Below, piece after piece: positions 8,745 to 16,232 of a DNA stretch of 64,000 bases. The stretch covers positions 310,001 to 374,000 of the forward strand of contig NZ_JAIZDA010000003.1 of assembly GCF_020404405.1 (NCBI RefSeq). Reading direction: 5' to 3'. The translations under genes and the position numbers were made by a program. This DNA comes from Novosphingobium sp. FKTRR1 (lineage in GTDB: Bacteria > Pseudomonadota > Alphaproteobacteria > Sphingomonadales > Sphingomonadaceae). The notes beneath the pieces were generated by a model that saw only the letters and a list, made by a program, of their open reading frames with translations, was not told where the DNA came from and ran no database searches. Numbering within the stretch: the first letter of the stretch is position 1; each line of letters opens with the position of its first letter.

Positions 8745-9628
8745 GCCGGAGCGCCTTGCCCGGGAAACTGCAACGCGTTGCCCGAAACCAGCGGCGTCAC
8801 CGTCCATTCGCCCGAAGGCGTGCGCACCCATCCCGCTGCGGCCAGCGCGCCGCCATCGACGTGCAGGACCGTGCCCGTCACCCATGCCGCCAGTGGGCTG
8901 GCCAGATAGAGCGCCGCGCCCGCGCAATCCGAAGGCCTGCCAAAGCGACCCAGCGGTATCCATTTGTCCATATGCGCCCGGTTGGACTGCGGGATCATGA
9001 CATCCAGCGCCACCTGCGGCGTGTCGGTCGTCTCGGGCGCGATGTCGTTGACCCGGATGCCCTCGGGCGCCAGTTCCAGCGCGATGCTGCGGGTGAAGCC
9101 CGAGACACCGGCCTTTCCAGCGGCATAGACCGCGCAGTTGGGAATGCCGCGATGCGCCTCGATCGAGGTGACGGTGATGATGCTCGATCCCGGAGCGGCC
9201 CTGCGCAGCAAAGGCAGCATCGCCCGCGTCATCCGCAGGACATGGCCAAGATTGGTGTCGATGATGGCGTCGATCTGCTGATCATCGAGCGTTGCGAAAG
9301 GCTGCGCATGGACGAAGTGTCCGACGTTGTTGACCAGCACGTCCAGCCGACCGGTTTCGGCCGCGATACGGTGGGCGAGCAGTTCCGGCGTCCTTCGATC
9401 CAGCACGTCGCAAACGACTACCCGCGCGTTGGGCAGCGCGGCGGCGACGTCGGCTGCCCTTGCCGCGTCGACTTCCGCGATTACCACAAGCGCTCCGGCA
9501 TCGGCAAAGGCAGTGGCGATGCCGCGACCAATGCCGACGCCGCCACCCGTCACCAGAACGGTTTTTCCGGTGAAGTCCAACGGGGCGACGGGAAGTCGAT
9601 CCTCTGGCGCAGTGGTTTGCTCGGTCAT
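8741..9628 (-). CDS. SDR-family oxidoreductase
   Basis: This 295-residue classical SDR has its cofactor motif (TGGGVGIGRG) near residue 27 after a short N-terminal extension. Its NNVG motif, catalytic Ser in TSIEAH and YAAGK 13 residues after that Ser are complete. The C-terminal tail runs about 30 residues past the usual VDGG end. It is the first gene of the minus set 7378-9628 and overlaps the SnoaL gene by 4 bp. Its promoter region faces the SnoaL gene at 9780 across 151 bp that carry three TTTGCG repeats. The reaction is presumably alcohol/ketone interconversion on a steroid-like compound (inference). Confidence 0.82.
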   Translation of the reverse strand: MTEQTTAPEDRLPVAPLDFTGKTVLVTGGGVGIGRGIATAFADAGALVVIAEVDAARAADVAAALPNARVVVCDVLDRRTPELLAHRIAAETGRLDVLVNNVGHFVHAQPFATLDDQQIDAIIDTNLGHVLRMTRAMLPLLRRAAPGSSIITVTSIEAHRGIPNCAVYAAGKAGVSGFTRSIALELAPEGIRVNDIAPETTDTPQVALDVMIPQSNRAHMDKWIPLGRFGRPSDCAGAALYLASPLAAWVTGTVLHVDGGALAAAGWVRTPSGEWTVTPLVSGNALQFPGQGAPA

Positions 9629-9670
9629 CGGTGCCTCTCTCGGATTTTCTGATTCAACGCATATTCGGTA

Positions 9671-9724
9671 AAATTTGCGATGAAGTCAATTTTTTGCGTA
9701 TTCATAAAGTTGAATTTTTGCGCA
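9671..9724. promoter_or_regulatory. Three TTTGCG repeats in a divergent promoter region
   Basis: TTTGCG cores occur at 9674, 9693 and 9717 in the AT-rich gap between two divergent genes. The last two are long matches (AATTTTTTGCGTA, AATTTTTGCGCA) 24 bp apart. The same core recurs in other promoter regions of this window, so it is a candidate operator. Confidence 0.5.
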
Positions 9725-9779
9725 TGAAGCGATACAAGATTGGGGCGAAAGCTTCGTTCGCAAAGCTTGGAGGCTGCCA

Positions 9780-10346
9780 ATGGATGCCGTGTCACTGGCC
9801 CCACGTGTCTGGCAATCGGCAGATATCGCCGACCAGTTTGCGCTCCAGCAGCTCGTCCAGGCCTATTGCCATGCGATCGACCGCCGCGACTATGTCTTGC
9901 TGCGCAGTCTCTATCACGATGATGCCATCGACGATCATGGCGCGATGTTCTGCGGCGGTCCTGATGCCTATGTCGCGTGGTTGCCCGCGATGATGGCCAA
10001 CTGGGCGGCCACCGTGCATTCGATCGGCAACATGCTGTTTCTGATCGACGGTGACAGCGCCGAGGGCGAGTTGCAGACGGTCGCCTATCACCGCACCGTG
10101 GCAACCCCCGTTCGCGAGATCATCGCCGGAGGCCGCTATCTTGATCGCTACCGCAAGCGAGACGGTGTCTGGCGGTTCTGGCGCCGCTCGCTCGTGCTCG
10201 ACTGGTTCGAGGATCGGGCGCTTGCGCGTGGCGAGGGGCCCTCCATCGACGATGGCGTGGAGATGGGCGAGCCCGGGGCGCAAGATGCGGTTTACAGTCG
10301 CCTGCCGATGTTCGCTGCCGCCCGCGCCGGTCATTTCCGGCAGTGA
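9780..10346 (+). CDS. SnoaL/NTF2-like protein
   Basis: This 188-residue member of the SnoaL_4 group opens with ADIADQFALQQLVQAYCHAI, then YHDDAIDDHG, a common pattern in scytalone-dehydratase-like proteins of steroid and aromatic degraders. The fold is complete by about residue 150 (WRFWRRSLVLDWF); the last 35 residues are an extra tail. A role as a hydroxysteroid dehydratase or isomerase is plausible for the family, but the substrate is unknown. It is the only plus-strand gene between two minus-strand blocks, and it converges on the SDR ending at 10380. Confidence 0.75.
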   Translation: MDAVSLAPRVWQSADIADQFALQQLVQAYCHAIDRRDYVLLRSLYHDDAIDDHGAMFCGGPDAYVAWLPAMMANWAATVHSIGNMLFLIDGDSAEGELQTVAYHRTVATPVREIIAGGRYLDRYRKRDGVWRFWRRSLVLDWFEDRALARGEGPSIDDGVEMGEPGAQDAVYSRLPMFAAARAGHFRQ

Positions 10347-10379
10347 TTTTGGTTCGGCCGCCTGCGCGCAAGGCTACGC

Positions 10380-11138
10380 TCAGAACTGGCCGGGTCGCAG
10401 CAATGCGTCCGAACCGCCATCGACGAACAGGATCTGGCCGAGCAGATAGGCACTGTTCACCGTCAGCAGAAAACGGATGGTTTCGGCAATCTCTTCGGGC
10501 TGAGCATAAGCGCGCGTGACGATCGGGTTGCTCTGCCGGATTGCAGCGACCATCGCCGGGTCTTCGAACAGCGGCGCGGTCATCGGGCTCAGCACCACGC
10601 CGGGGGCAATGCCATTGAGCGAGATCCCCGCTCCAGCCCATTCCGGTCGCACCGCTGCCGAGCGCAACCACAAGCTGAGCGCCCTTTTCGAATCCGGATA
10701 GGCGCTCATCGGGGCGGTGGCGCAAGCAGCGAGCGCTGCTGCCTCATCCCCGGCAAGGCAGGCCTGCACCACAGCGTCGTTGCCTTGCAGGATGGCGGCT
10801 GTTGAACAGATCGCCACCGCGCGCGGACAGGGAGACTTGGCCAAGAGCGGTCGCAGGCCTTCAAGCGTCGCCACCGCGCCGAAGTAGTTGACGGCGATCG
10901 TGATCGCGTCGGGTCGGGAGACGCCCGCTCCGGCCAGCAGACTATCAATTCCTGATGGGGCCAGACGATGCACTTCGTCGATCATTGTCGCGCGCCCTTC
11001 GGGGCTGGAGAGATCTGCGGAGATATCGGTGCCTGAAAGATCGACGCCGATGACGGTGTCTCCCGCCGCCCGACACAATTCGGCGGTAGCCTTGCCAATC
11101 CCGGATGCAGCGCCGGTAATCACGATGGTTCGGGTCAT
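10380..11138 (-). CDS. 3-alpha-hydroxysteroid dehydrogenase/carbonyl reductase-like SDR
   Basis: This 252-residue SDR has the layout of the Comamonas 3-alpha-HSD/carbonyl reductase: a short N-terminus (TGAASGIGKAT), early loss of sequence after beta-2 (VDLSGTDISADLSS), VNYFGA, and a long insert between the Ser strand (AICSTAA) and YPDSK. It ends with INGIAPG-type and LFVDGG segments. That enzyme interconverts 3-alpha-hydroxy and 3-keto steroids, the entry step for bile acids and androsterone. The ATG at 11138 has AAAGGA 10 bases upstream, so I preferred it to the start at 11162. The assignment rests on remembered family architecture. Confidence 0.7.
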   Translation of the reverse strand: MTRTIVITGAASGIGKATAELCRAAGDTVIGVDLSGTDISADLSSPEGRATMIDEVHRLAPSGIDSLLAGAGVSRPDAITIAVNYFGAVATLEGLRPLLAKSPCPRAVAICSTAAILQGNDAVVQACLAGDEAAALAACATAPMSAYPDSKRALSLWLRSAAVRPEWAGAGISLNGIAPGVVLSPMTAPLFEDPAMVAAIRQSNPIVTRAYAQPEEIAETIRFLLTVNSAYLLGQILFVDGGSDALLRPGQF

Positions 11139-11233
11139 GGAGATTGTGTCCTTTGTGATCATGTCGCGGTGCTTGTGTCAGATTGGGTTGTCAGGCTGGC
11201 GATGCGCACCCAGCTCGCCGAACCAGGCTCGGT

Positions 11234-12289
11234 TCAGGCTGCCACGCGCTCTTCGGGTTCTGGCGGTACGATGGCCGGCTGACCCGGATCATAGACGCGG
11301 GTAAGCAGGCCGATGAACGCTTTGTCGGTCAAGGGATCGCTCGGAATATCAAAATGTTCGCCACGTACCTTGAGATCGGCGATAATCGTGTCGAATACCA
11401 TCTCGTGGGTAAGGTCGTCGCTGTGGTCCAGCGCCCGTTTCAGTTCGGACAGGTCCATGAAGATGTCCGCACCCCAATGGACCAGGAACCGGAATTCCTC
11501 CTCGGGAAGGCGCTGAATCACCGCGCCTTCGGTGGTAAGTTGCCAGCCGGTCGGGTCTTGCGGATCTGCGCCCATCAAGGTGTTGATGGTCAGGCCATCC
11601 GGGCGCCGCATGGTCGCGGGGCCGGTCGTCTCGGCAGTGTGAAACATCATTTCGTTCTCGACCACCACGGCCCGTCCCCACATCGGTGCCTTGATCTGGG
11701 TGGGCTGGCCTTGCGGTCCTTCGGGCCAGTAGTTGAATCCGCCACCGACCCGGCCCTTGTAGTACCAGGTGATCACTTGCGCCTTCTTCTGCTGCCATTG
11801 TTTGAACAGGCCTGTTTTGACCATGGTGTTCATCAGCCAGATCGGCGTGTTGTGAAACGATATTCCGCGATACCGCGTGGCGTCGACATGCGGGCTACCG
11901 CCGCCTTGGCAAGGCCCCTGAATATTGAACAGCATGTTCTCGGGCGTGGCATAGCGGGCTCCCCAATAGCCGCGCACCAGGTCAAGGAAGCCCTTGTTCA
12001 GGAAGCAGTCTTCGATTTCGGGATAAAGCACAGTCGATGACTTGGCGAGATAACCACGGAACACGGGGCTCAGAAACATGTCCCAGGTCGGGGTGAAGCC
12101 TTCCGGCACTAGGCCCGAGGTGGTGGCGATGACCTCTTCGGGCGACTTGAAATGCTGCGCCAGTATCAGAGACCACGGCCCATTGGTGCGCACCACTTCG
12201 AGCATGCGGGCATGCTGTTCGGCCGAAAAGGCGTTCTCGATGACCTGCGGCGGGGCAACAGGGCGAAAAACAGACGCGGTGCTCGTCAT
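11234..12289 (-). CDS. Putative Fe(II)/2-oxoglutarate-type dioxygenase
   Basis: I do not recognise the exact family of this 351-residue protein. It carries a believable facial triad: SPHVDATRY gives H134 and D136, and MMFHTAETTGPATMRR gives H217 with Arg at 228, the HxD...H-X10-R pattern of 2-oxoglutarate oxygenases. The distance between HxD and the distal His (about 80) is normal. A Gly/Trp-rich loop (GGGFNYWPEGP) lies between them. The ATG at 12289 follows GAGGA by six bases. It sits between two SDR genes on the same strand. A hydroxylase acting on a steroid intermediate would fit, but the triad alone does not prove it. Confidence 0.5.
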   Translation of the reverse strand: MTSTASVFRPVAPPQVIENAFSAEQHARMLEVVRTNGPWSLILAQHFKSPEEVIATTSGLVPEGFTPTWDMFLSPVFRGYLAKSSTVLYPEIEDCFLNKGFLDLVRGYWGARYATPENMLFNIQGPCQGGGSPHVDATRYRGISFHNTPIWLMNTMVKTGLFKQWQQKKAQVITWYYKGRVGGGFNYWPEGPQGQPTQIKAPMWGRAVVVENEMMFHTAETTGPATMRRPDGLTINTLMGADPQDPTGWQLTTEGAVIQRLPEEEFRFLVHWGADIFMDLSELKRALDHSDDLTHEMVFDTIIADLKVRGEHFDIPSDPLTDKAFIGLLTRVYDPGQPAIVPPEPEERVAA

Positions 12290-12386
12290 GATCAATCCTC
12301 ATCCACTGGTTTGTCCGCATCAGGGAACCGCTTCTTGTCGGCGGAGTCGCGGCCTTGACACCGTCCATGCCGATCAGCTGCCATTA

Positions 12387-12404
12387 TTTGTAAGTGATTA
12401 CAAA
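12387..12404. promoter_or_regulatory. Perfect inverted repeat upstream of the dioxygenase-like gene
   Basis: TTTGTAA and TTACAAA flank a 4-base GTGA spacer, about 100 bp upstream of the start at 12289 and 60 bp past the end of the preceding SDR. It looks like a dimeric-repressor operator; no regulator can be assigned. Confidence 0.5.
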
Positions 12405-12464
12405 CATGATTTCACGGCGGGCGCCGAGTTTTTCAAGGCACTCTGCCGACCAGCGGGCGTTGCA

Positions 12465-13268
12465 TCAGCCGACCACACCGGTCGAGGCGGTGAGGCCACC
12501 ATCGACCACGATCTCGGTTCCCGTGATGTAGCGCGCTTCGTCCGAAACAAGGAACAGCGCGGCATTGGCAACATCCCACGCATCGCCCATCCGTCCCATG
12601 GGTACTTGCGCATGCCGCCGCGCTACCATCGCCTCGAAATCACCACCGCCATATCGATCCGCGAGCCGGCGAACGAGGGGCGTGAAGACCAGCCCCGGCA
12701 CGACACAGTTCATCCGGATGCCCTTTGCTGCATAGGCGACAGCCGTGACGCGCGAAAACTGCATCAATCCGGCCTTGGCAGCGGCATAGCCGACCTGATC
12801 CTTGCCAACCCAGCGCAATCCGGCAACGGACGAAACGTTGACGATCGCGCCAGAGCGCTGGGCTTCCATCACGGGCAGGGCGGCATGGCATGTGCGATAG
12901 GCGCTGGTCAGGTTGAGTTGCAACTGTCGATCCCAAACATCCGGTTCCATCGTCGCGGGCGTTCCCGGCTCGGACTGGCCGACATTGTTGATCAGGATGT
13001 CGAGCCTGCCGAAACGTGCAACGCAATCGGCAACGAGCGCATCGACTTGCGCACCATCGGTGACGTCGCATGCGGCTATGGCCAGTGCATTGCCTTCCGC
13101 CTCGATAACCGCGCGGGTTGCCTCGGCAGCAGCCAGGTTGACATCGACCCCGAAAACCGTCGCTCCCTGCCGGGCGAGCAACGTGGCAATCGCTTTGCCG
13201 TTGCCCCAACCGGGACCGATCGAGCCGCACCCGGTGACCAGTGCCACCTTGCCATTCAGTTTCAGCAT
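12465..13268 (-). CDS. SDR-family oxidoreductase
   Basis: This 267-residue classical SDR has an unusual cofactor loop, TGCGSIGPGWGNGKA, with extra residues between the glycines as in some sphingomonad SDRs. The rest is standard: NNVGQS, Ser in NVSSVAG, YAAAK, and a VDGG close to the end. It is transcribed divergently from the racemase-like gene across 59 bp and may head the minus set down to 10380, though 175 bp separate it from the dioxygenase-like gene. The substrate is unknown. Confidence 0.8.
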   Translation of the reverse strand: MLKLNGKVALVTGCGSIGPGWGNGKAIATLLARQGATVFGVDVNLAAAEATRAVIEAEGNALAIAACDVTDGAQVDALVADCVARFGRLDILINNVGQSEPGTPATMEPDVWDRQLQLNLTSAYRTCHAALPVMEAQRSGAIVNVSSVAGLRWVGKDQVGYAAAKAGLMQFSRVTAVAYAAKGIRMNCVVPGLVFTPLVRRLADRYGGGDFEAMVARRHAQVPMGRMGDAWDVANAALFLVSDEARYITGTEIVVDGGLTASTGVVG

Positions 13269-13327
13269 CTTGCTCTCCAGTCGAAATGGCGGAAACCTGC
13301 GCGCGTACGCATACGCAAGGACCCCCT

Positions 13328-14056
13328 ATGAACGCTGCACCTCGCATCGGCCTGATCAGCGCTCTGGCCCAATCCCCAGGTCCGGCAATGGCCGCGATGG
13401 GGGAAATCTGGCCGGAAGCCTGGGCGCACAATCTGCTCGATGATTCGCTTGCTGCCGACTACGCCACGCTTGGGGAAATCACCCCCGCGATCATCGACCG
13501 GTTTCTCGCGCTCGGTCGGTATGCTGCTTCGGTTTCGGACGGCACGCGCAAGCCGGTCGGCATCCTGTTCACCTGCTCCGCCTTTCGTCCGGCGATTGAC
13601 CGGGTGAAGGCAGATCTCACCATTCCTGTTGTCTCGCCCAACGAAGGGGCCTTCGATGAGGCGCTGGACATCTGCGCGGGCGTGGATGGTGGAGGGCGCA
13701 TTGCCGTGTTGCTGACGTTCGCCGGATCGCTTGCGCCGCTCACGGGCGAGATCGAGATGATCGCAAGGGCGCGTGGGCAGACCCTGCCTGAGGTGGTGGG
13801 TATCGTGGCTGACGGTGCGCTTCCCGCTTTGCAAGCCGGTGACGAAGCTGGTCATGATCGGCTTGCCGCGCAGGCAGCGGCAACTATTGGAAAGGTCGAT
13901 GTAACAGTGATCGGACAGTTTTCGATGGCGCGAGCACTGCCGCTTGTTACGCCGCTGCGCCCCGAGCCCGTACTGACCACGCCACAGGCTGCCGTGCGCA
14001 AACTGCGAAGATTGGTTGAGGCCGGTGGCGGCATTGGCGGAGTTCACGCCCAATGA
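13328..14056 (+). CDS. Asp/Glu racemase-family protein
   Basis: This 242-residue protein resembles the Asp/Glu/hydantoin racemase superfamily. An N-terminal half-domain has GILFTCSAFRPA (first catalytic Cys at about residue 81). In the second half I do not see the usual second Cys, so it may be a decarboxylase or isomerase relative. The ATG at 13328 follows AAGGA by six bases. It stands alone on the plus strand, and its last 13 bp overlap the convergent TIM-barrel gene. In degradative clusters this fold also includes maleate isomerase and arylmalonate decarboxylase; the reaction here is unknown. Confidence 0.65.
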   Translation: MNAAPRIGLISALAQSPGPAMAAMGEIWPEAWAHNLLDDSLAADYATLGEITPAIIDRFLALGRYAASVSDGTRKPVGILFTCSAFRPAIDRVKADLTIPVVSPNEGAFDEALDICAGVDGGGRIAVLLTFAGSLAPLTGEIEMIARARGQTLPEVVGIVADGALPALQAGDEAGHDRLAAQAAATIGKVDVTVIGQFSMARALPLVTPLRPEPVLTTPQAAVRKLRRLVEAGGGIGGVHAQ

Positions 14057-14847
14057 GGGCGTGTGGTGGCAAAACAGGTATCGGCAAATTCTGACAAAGG
14101 CCGATCACGCCATGCCCGGTCAAGGACTTCGACGCTGACCACGCCGTTGTAACCTCGTGCGCGGCAGAGGCTGGCAAATCGGGCACACTCAAGCACCCCT
14201 GTGCCGGGGAACGTGCGCCGGTGCATGGTCTCGTCATCCAATGAGGCATTGGCAGGTGCTGGTTGCGCATCGTCGAATTCGACATAGGCGATGGCATCGA
14301 GCGGCGCGTCGGCAAGTGTTTCCCACCCTTGCGGGTCGTGCGCGTGATGCCAGTTGTCGACCAGCGCCCCGACCGTGTCCGTGCCGATGCTGGTGACGAT
14401 GGCGAGCGTTTCGGCGAGCGTGCAGAGCGGTGTGATGGGCATGTATTCAAGCGCCAGCCTCAACCCGGTTCCTGCCACTGCCGTTGCCGCCTGCTCCACT
14501 GCTGCCAAACGGGCTGCCGCATCAGGTGCAGAAACGTTTACCTGCAAAAAGTTAGCCCCCAACGCCTGGGCATGCCGAGTGGCTTGAGCCAGCGCCGCGC
14601 GTTGCTGGGCGCTGCCGTCCAGCATCGCGCAGACCCCGACGATCTCGCAGCCAATGCCGGCATCGCGTAGCCGCCGGGATAGTCCTGCCATGGTCCGCCC
14701 TGTTGCCAGCCATGCGTCGATCGAGGGGCAGTCCGGCCCAAGCAGGGCAAATCCCGCTGCCGCGGCTGCGTCTGCCCATCTGCCCAGATCGCCGGCGCCG
14801 CCAACCCATGGTGAACCGTTGAAGGTGTTGAGGCTGAGCGGATTCAC
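14044..14847 (-). CDS. Sugar-phosphate isomerase/epimerase-like TIM-barrel protein
   Basis: This 267-residue xylose-isomerase-like (AP-endonuclease 2 family) TIM barrel has metal-site candidates in LALEYMP (Glu), VDNWHHAHDP (Asp/His), IAYVEFDDA and VVSVEVLD (Glu), in the order expected for the fold. It starts with GTG at 14847, overlapping the stop of the ketosteroid isomerase gene, so it is translationally coupled to it. A second protein of the same superfamily lies at 39817. Members epimerise or isomerise sugars, inosose or hydroxypyruvate; the link to steroid metabolism is unexplained. Confidence 0.7.
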   Translation of the reverse strand: MNPLSLNTFNGSPWVGGAGDLGRWADAAAAAGFALLGPDCPSIDAWLATGRTMAGLSRRLRDAGIGCEIVGVCAMLDGSAQQRAALAQATRHAQALGANFLQVNVSAPDAAARLAAVEQAATAVAGTGLRLALEYMPITPLCTLAETLAIVTSIGTDTVGALVDNWHHAHDPQGWETLADAPLDAIAYVEFDDAQPAPANASLDDETMHRRTFPGTGVLECARFASLCRARGYNGVVSVEVLDRAWRDRPLSEFADTCFATTRPHWA

Positions 14848-15236
14848 GTCACCGGTTCCACGTCATCAGGCCCCCAGTACGCGCGCAGCGATGTGATCAG
14901 CCCAGCGGCATCGAACGTGCACACATCGATCGAGCGGATCCGCAGGCGCTGTCCGCCGGATGGTGTGAATGTCACATCGAGCACCAGCGCGGCGGCATTG
15001 CCATGCGAACCGCGCATGGGGGCAACCGGGGTGATCTGCGCGCCGAAGGCCACGGAATCGGCGAACCAGCTCGCAAACTCGCCGTGGTGTTTCACAGGTG
15101 ATCCGACAGGATCTTCGATGATGGCATCGGGTGCGAACAGCGCGACAAGTCCTTCGGCATCGCCTGCGTTTGTGCGGTCGACATACGCTTGCAGGGCCGC
15201 TTTCATGGTAGCCTGCGGAGGAATTGTCTCGGTCAT
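14844..15236 (-). CDS. ksi: Steroid delta-isomerase (ketosteroid isomerase)
   Basis: This 130-residue protein aligns well with the 125-residue Comamonas ketosteroid isomerase, which moves the C5-C6 double bond of 3-keto-delta5-steroids to C4-C5. The catalytic residues are all present at matching spacing: Y18 in QAYVDRTNAGD (Tyr14 of the model), D42 in IIEDPVGS (the proton-shuttling Asp38) and D104 in RSIDVC (Asp99). The last strand, SLRAYWGPDD, also matches. It overlaps both neighbours by 4 bp, in the order LysR, isomerase, TIM barrel. This is one of the most specific steroid markers in the window. Confidence 0.88.
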   Translation of the reverse strand: MTETIPPQATMKAALQAYVDRTNAGDAEGLVALFAPDAIIEDPVGSPVKHHGEFASWFADSVAFGAQITPVAPMRGSHGNAAALVLDVTFTPSGGQRLRIRSIDVCTFDAAGLITSLRAYWGPDDVEPVT

Positions 15237-16102
15237 GCAATGTCCTTGTCGGGCGCGAGCCGGGTGGCCAGCGCCTGTTGCAAAAAAGCGATCAGCTTGG
15301 TCAGGCCGGGGCCGGGTGGTGCCTTGGCGCGATGCAGCAACCACAGCGGGCAATCGTGTCGGGGGTCGGGTGGCGTGATCCGGCGCAAGCCTGGCTCGGC
15401 GTCACCGGCAAAGCACCACAGCACAGCGCTGCCGAAGCCCGCCAGCACCGCCTGTTTCATCTGTGGCCAGCTGTTGCAGGTGATCAATCCCGCGCGCTCG
15501 GCGGCTTCCCCGGACGGGTTGGCCGCTGCCCAGTGTCCTCCCGGCAGCGCCGCATCCAGTTCATGCCCCCAGCCCAGATGCGGCGCATCGTCGGGCAAGT
15601 CGTGGCGGACGTAGCGCGCTTGCGAAAGGACCGCGACCTGCTCTCCGGCGAGGCGCAGCGGCGGGCTGCGGACCAGAGCGATGGCGAGGTCCGCGCGACG
15701 GCAGGTCACCGCATCCAATGCATCCAGTTCGCCCAGCAATTCGATCGCGCATTGCGGGTTGGCCTGTTGGAACCGGAGCAGTTGCGGCAGGAATTCCGAA
15801 ACGATACCAGCACTTGCGGCGATGCGTACCGAGCCTGCTGCCTGAGCGCCGAGGGCGAGGTCGTCGAGCATGCCGGCCACTTCCCGCTCGATGTCGGTGG
15901 CAGCCTTGAGCAGCCGTTCGCCAGCCTTGGTCGGCGCGGGGCCGCGCGGTGTATCGGCGAACAGGGGTACGCCCAGCGACGCTTCGAGCGCGTCGATTCG
16001 CCGCCCCACCGTGGTGCGATTCATCGCGAGCAATCGCCCCGCTGCGGTGTAAGATCCGGTGCGCACGGCGGCGAGAAAGACCTGAAGATCGCTCCATTCC
16101 AT
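15233..16102 (-). CDS. LysR-family transcriptional regulator
   Basis: This 289-residue LysR protein has an N-terminal winged helix (MEWSDLQVFLAAVRTGSYTA, then MNRTTVGRRIDALEASLGVPLF) and a two-lobed effector domain (SVRIAASAGIVSEFLP onward). The ATG at 16102 matches the usual LysR start; upstream in-frame codons are spurious. It is the first gene of an operon with the ketosteroid isomerase and TIM-barrel genes and faces the Rieske oxygenase gene across 130 bp. A dyad in that gap (16116-16138) is a natural binding site. Control of both directions, with a steroid as co-inducer, is inferred from this layout. Confidence 0.88.
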   Translation of the reverse strand: MEWSDLQVFLAAVRTGSYTAAGRLLAMNRTTVGRRIDALEASLGVPLFADTPRGPAPTKAGERLLKAATDIEREVAGMLDDLALGAQAAGSVRIAASAGIVSEFLPQLLRFQQANPQCAIELLGELDALDAVTCRRADLAIALVRSPPLRLAGEQVAVLSQARYVRHDLPDDAPHLGWGHELDAALPGGHWAAANPSGEAAERAGLITCNSWPQMKQAVLAGFGSAVLWCFAGDAEPGLRRITPPDPRHDCPLWLLHRAKAPPGPGLTKLIAFLQQALATRLAPDKDIA

Positions 16103-16115
16103 GGGCGTGCATATT

Positions 16116-16138
16116 TGCACAAGTGGTGTGCAGTGCAA
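16116..16138. promoter_or_regulatory. Dyad operator between lysR and the Rieske gene
   Basis: TGCACA and TGTGCA form a perfect inverted repeat with a 5-base spacer (16116-16132), immediately followed by GTGCAA, which pairs with TTGCAC at 16115-16120. It begins 14 bp upstream of the LysR start and about 100 bp upstream of the Rieske start, the place expected for an autoregulated LysR site. Confidence 0.6.
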
Positions 16139-16232
16139 GATTCTTCGCAAATCGGTATCAAATTCGCTAAACAGCACGGGATTGCGCTGATATCTCCGGG
16201 ATGAAACAGTGCGGCAACAGGAGTTGATGACC

